Assembly (NCBI RefSeq): GCF_021603585.1
Contig: NZ_BQHI01000002.1
Span: 1-64,000 of the forward strand
DNA length: 64,000 nucleotides
From: Pseudomonas sputi
Lineage (GTDB): Bacteria; Pseudomonadota; Gammaproteobacteria; Pseudomonadales; Pseudomonadaceae
Direction: 5' to 3'
Shown: piece after piece, positions 61,860-64,000 of the stretch
How the letters are laid out: each line of letters starts with the position of its first letter
How positions within the stretch are numbered: the stretch's first letter is position 1
The notes under the pieces: generated by a model
Told to the model about the DNA's origin: nothing
The model's database searches: none
What the model saw: the letters and a program-made list of their open reading frames with translations, nothing else
Translations under genes and position numbers: made by a program

Positions 61860-62096
61860 TCAATGGCGCGGGGCAGGTTTGCCGTGTTTGGCGCGTAGCG
61901 GTTCGAGCAGTTCCGAGAGGCCGTTGTGATCGATTTCCTGCATCAACGCCAACAGCCCGCCCAGTTCTCCATGGGGGAATCCTTCCCGGGCAAACCAGTT
62001 CAGGTACGGGCCCGGCAGGTCGGCAATGATCCGGCCCTTGTATTTGCCGAAGGGCATTTCGCGGGTGATCAGCAGTTCGAGCTTTTCAGGGTTCAT
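61860..62096 (-). CDS. DUF3820 family protein
   Basis: A 78-residue protein matching DUF3820 (Pfam calls it a putative quorum-sensing-regulated virulence factor): MPFGKYKGRIIADLPGPYLN, then WFAREGFPHGELGGLLALMQ. The name rests on expression data in P. aeruginosa; no molecular function is known. The ATG at 62096 gives the family start; the frame extends upstream to 62174 without similarity. Confidence 0.82.
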   Translation of the reverse strand: MNPEKLELLITREMPFGKYKGRIIADLPGPYLNWFAREGFPHGELGGLLALMQEIDHNGLSELLEPLRAKHGKPAPRH

Positions 62097-62246
62097 CGTT
62101 GGAATCGTCTGGCTTTGAAAACACGTTGGAAAATACAGGCATTCTGCATGCAGGCCAAATGACAGATCATGCAAATAACAGGCATACAGATTTTTGGAGT
62201 ACTTGTAAGTTATTGAAAATTAAAGATTAAATTCTTTTCGTGAAGC

Positions 62247-62262
62247 TGGCACGACCACTGCA
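62247..62262 (+). promoter_or_regulatory. Sigma-54 (-24/-12) promoter
   Basis: TGGCACGACCACTGCA fits TGGCACG-N4-TTGCW with one mismatch and correct spacing. It lies 40 bases before the DUF2383 gene. The AT-rich stretch upstream (62195-62235) could bind IHF or an activator. Confidence 0.8.
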
Positions 62263-62301
62263 ACACTCCTTGCATCTTTCACCCACGCAAGGAATTGAAA
62301 A

Positions 62302-62769
62302 ATGACTGACATGAATAAAGAAGCCATCTCCGTCCTCAACGACCTGATCGAAACCAGCAAGGATGGTCAGGAAGGCTTCAAGACCTGCGCTGAAGACATC
62401 AAGCACCCAGAGCTCAAAACCCTGTTCGTGAAACGCTCCGCCGATTGCGCAACCGCTGCGGCCGAGTTGCAAGCCGCCGTGCGTTCGATGGGTGGCGATC
62501 CGGAAACCTCGACCAGTGTCAGCGGTGATCTGCACCGTCGCTGGGTCGATGTCAAAGCGATGTTCACCGGCAAGGACGAAGAGGCTGTGCTCAACGAAGC
62601 CGAGCGCGGTGAAGACCACGCGTTGAAGGCTTACCGTGAAGCGATCGAGAAGATCAACAAGCACAACCTGGTCGGCATCCGTGACCTGGTAGAACGCCAG
62701 TACCACGGCGTGCAACGCAATCACGATCAGGTGAAGGCGCTGCGTAACCAGGCTCGCGCACGCTCGTAA
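62302..62769 (+). CDS. PA2169-type four-helix bundle protein (DUF2383)
   Basis: A 155-residue ferritin-like helical protein of the PA2169/DUF2383 family. It is rich in Glu, Lys and Ala helices (EAISVLNDLIETSKDGQEGF, AAAELQAAVRSMGGDPE, EDHALKAYREAIEK). No complete di-iron ligand set is obvious. Function is unknown; P. aeruginosa PA2169 is reported in stress and biofilm expression lists. Preceded by a sigma-54-type promoter and followed by a strong terminator, so it is a single-gene unit. AAGGAATTGAAAA precedes the ATG. Confidence 0.88.
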   Translation: MTDMNKEAISVLNDLIETSKDGQEGFKTCAEDIKHPELKTLFVKRSADCATAAAELQAAVRSMGGDPETSTSVSGDLHRRWVDVKAMFTGKDEEAVLNEAERGEDHALKAYREAIEKINKHNLVGIRDLVERQYHGVQRNHDQVKALRNQARARS

Positions 62770-62784
62770 GCGTTCGAGGCCAAG

Positions 62785-62814
62785 AAAAAACGCCAGCTGG
62801 TCTGGCGTTTTTTT
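62785..62814 (+). terminator. Terminator after the DUF2383 gene
   Basis: Stem AAACGCCAG/CTGGCGTTT with a 5-base loop and flanking A and T runs; it could act in both directions and also end the convergent hydratase gene. Confidence 0.93.
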
Positions 62815-62837
62815 GTGTCCGGATTAACCGAGTACGA

Positions 62838-63308
62838 TCAGCCGATACTGATGGCCGGCAAGGTCGGCAGGGTAACGGTTTGCTGTTTACGCGGCGCCAG
62901 GATCTCGGCCTCGCCGTCCACCACCAGCTCATCGCGCTGGTTGAATACGCGCGTGGCAATGCGCACGCGGAATTTCGGCAGTTTCTCCAGAATTTCCAGA
63001 CGTACTGTCAGCGTGTCGCCGATCTTCACCGGCTTCTGGAAGCTCATCTGCTGGCCGATATAAATGGTGCCCGGCCCAGGCAGTTCGCAAGCCACTGCCG
63101 CACTGATCAGCGCACCGCTGAACATGCCGTGGGCAATACGTTCCTTGAACATGCTGGCGGCGGCGAACTCGGCGTCCAGGTGCACCGGGTTGTGGTCACC
63201 GGACATCGCGGCGAACAGCTGAATGTCGCGTTCCTCGACAGTCTTGCTGTAGCTCGCGGTCTGGCCCACTTCGAGGGCTTCGTAAGGGATGTTGGTAACC
63301 TGGGTCAT
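62838..63308 (-). CDS. MaoC-like (R)-specific enoyl-CoA hydratase (PhaJ4 type)
   Basis: A 156-residue hot-dog hydratase. The hydratase-2 motif AAMSGDHNPVHLDAEFAA with catalytic Asp and His is followed by AHGMFSGALIS. It turns trans-2-enoyl-CoA into (R)-3-hydroxyacyl-CoA, linking fatty-acid oxidation to polyhydroxyalkanoate. Length and sequence recall P. aeruginosa PhaJ4. The ATG at 63308 has AGGAA upstream. Confidence 0.85.
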   Translation of the reverse strand: MTQVTNIPYEALEVGQTASYSKTVEERDIQLFAAMSGDHNPVHLDAEFAAASMFKERIAHGMFSGALISAAVACELPGPGTIYIGQQMSFQKPVKIGDTLTVRLEILEKLPKFRVRIATRVFNQRDELVVDGEAEILAPRKQQTVTLPTLPAISIG

Positions 63309-63350
63309 GGGGCTGAATTCCTGAGACGGATGAAATGAATCCACAAAAAA

Positions 63351-64000
63351 TTATTCGCTGCGGTGCGGCCGTCGATGGCTCAGGGCCTGGTCGATCCAGG
63401 CCAGCACATCGGCGGTCACTTCGTCGCGGTTGCTCTCGTTGAACAATTCGTGCCGCGCCTGCGGGTAGATCTTGAGTTGCAGGTTCTGGCTGCCAGCCGC
63501 GCGCAAGGCGTTGGCCAGATCAGTCAGACGCTTGCCTTCGCTCACCGGATCACATTCGCCGCCGATCACCAGCAGCGGCAGGCCCGGATCAATCTGGGCG
63601 AGATTGGACGCTTTGCTGATTTGCTGCAACCCGCCCAGCAGGTCGATCCACAACTGATTGGTGCAGCGAAAGCCGCACAGCGGATCGCTGGCGTACTTGT
63701 CGACCTCGGCCGGGTCGCGACTCAGCCAGTCAAACGCGGTGCGCGCCGGTTTGAATTTAGTGTTGAACGAGCCGAACGACAACCATTCGATCAGCGCGCT
63801 GCGGCCCTTGGCGCCCTGGCGCAGTTTTTCAAAACGAGCGATCTGCCGCGCCGCGCGATACAGCGCAATCGGCTGGAAATTCGAGCCGCTGAGAATCGCG
63901 CCGTGCAGGCTGGCGCTGTGATGCAGCAGATACGCCTGGGCAATGTAGCTGCCCATGCTGTGCCCGAGCAGCACGATCGGTACCCCCGAATGCCGTTGGC
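63351..64000 (-). CDS. Alpha/beta hydrolase (monoacylglycerol lipase-like), 5' end outside window
   Basis: At least 216 residues of the C-terminal part of a serine hydrolase. The nucleophile elbow GHSMGS follows HSGVPIVLL; later come the acid region (VIGGECDPVSEGKRL) and the His (YPQARHELFNESNRDEV). It fits the lysophospholipase/monoacylglycerol lipase group. The start lies beyond position 64000. Confidence 0.88.
   Translation of the reverse strand, partial: QRHSGVPIVLLGHSMGSYIAQAYLLHHSASLHGAILSGSNFQPIALYRAARQIARFEKLRQGAKGRSALIEWLSFGSFNTKFKPARTAFDWLSRDPAEVDKYASDPLCGFRCTNQLWIDLLGGLQQISKASNLAQIDPGLPLLVIGGECDPVSEGKRLTDLANALRAAGSQNLQLKIYPQARHELFNESNRDEVTADVLAWIDQALSHRRPHRSE

Overview
The window comes from a fluorescent Pseudomonas (P. 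fluorescens group). The reasons are the high-GC coding style, the gene order aspS-pmpR-ruvCAB-ybgC-tolQRAB-pal-cpoB-queE-queC-nadA, the arcDABC operon, the Entner-Doudoroff/glucose cluster with HexR and GltR/GtrS, and intergenic copies of two short palindromic repeat families typical of that group. It is ordinary chromosome: I see no phage, insertion sequence, CRISPR array or rRNA.

Layout. 1-6650: Dps-like protein, a small ribbon-helix-helix protein, FmdB zinc ribbon, aspS, pmpR and ruvCAB. 6778-12179: the Tol-Pal envelope operon. 12344-15200: queE-queC, tRNA-Lys and nadA. 15212-16414: an RDD membrane protein and a cold-shock protein with a palindrome-rich leader region. 16415-24206 (minus strand): a glycine/serine catabolic cluster gcvH-gcvP-sdaA-gcvT and its TyrR-like sigma-54 activator GcsR, with a clear -24/-12 promoter and GcsR-type operators. 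24420-31624: arginine deiminase operon arcDABC, a divergent arcD paralogue, and what looks like a decayed alkA 5' end. 31686-35892: family III CoA-transferase, dCache chemoreceptor, YbaN protein. 36003-41027 (minus): heme uptake by cell-surface signalling (ECF sigma, FecR-type anti-sigma, signalling TonB receptor, heme oxygenase). 41159-59751: central glucose metabolism: gap, edd-glk, gltR-gtrS, a sugar isomerase, the gltBFGK ABC importer, porin oprB, a hexose-phosphate mutarotase, hexR and zwf-pgl-eda. 59937-64000: intradiol dioxygenase, class V aminotransferase, DUF3820, a DUF2383/PA2169-type protein with a sigma-54 promoter, PhaJ-type hydratase, and a truncated alpha/beta hydrolase.

How the genes work together. 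In the glucose block OprB admits sugar through the outer membrane and GltBFGK through the inner membrane. Glk and Zwf-Pgl make 6-phosphogluconate, and Edd-Eda split it to pyruvate and glyceraldehyde-3-phosphate, which Gap oxidises. HexR boxes lie between gap and edd and near zwf. A 26-bp element shared by the isomerase and gltB promoters is a good GltR operator candidate. A-rich Hfq/Crc-type motifs sit in several leaders. In the glycine block GcsR should activate glycine cleavage, and SdaA removes serine to pyruvate. In the heme block two identically spaced promoter-like elements, in front of the receptor and heme oxygenase genes, suggest both are read by the local ECF sigma factor.

I found no wholly novel system. 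The most useful new points are the paired ECF-type promoters, the GcsR operator layout, the GltR/Crc-type regulatory pattern, the sigma-54 promoter of the DUF2383 gene, the duplicated ArcD and the alkA remnant.
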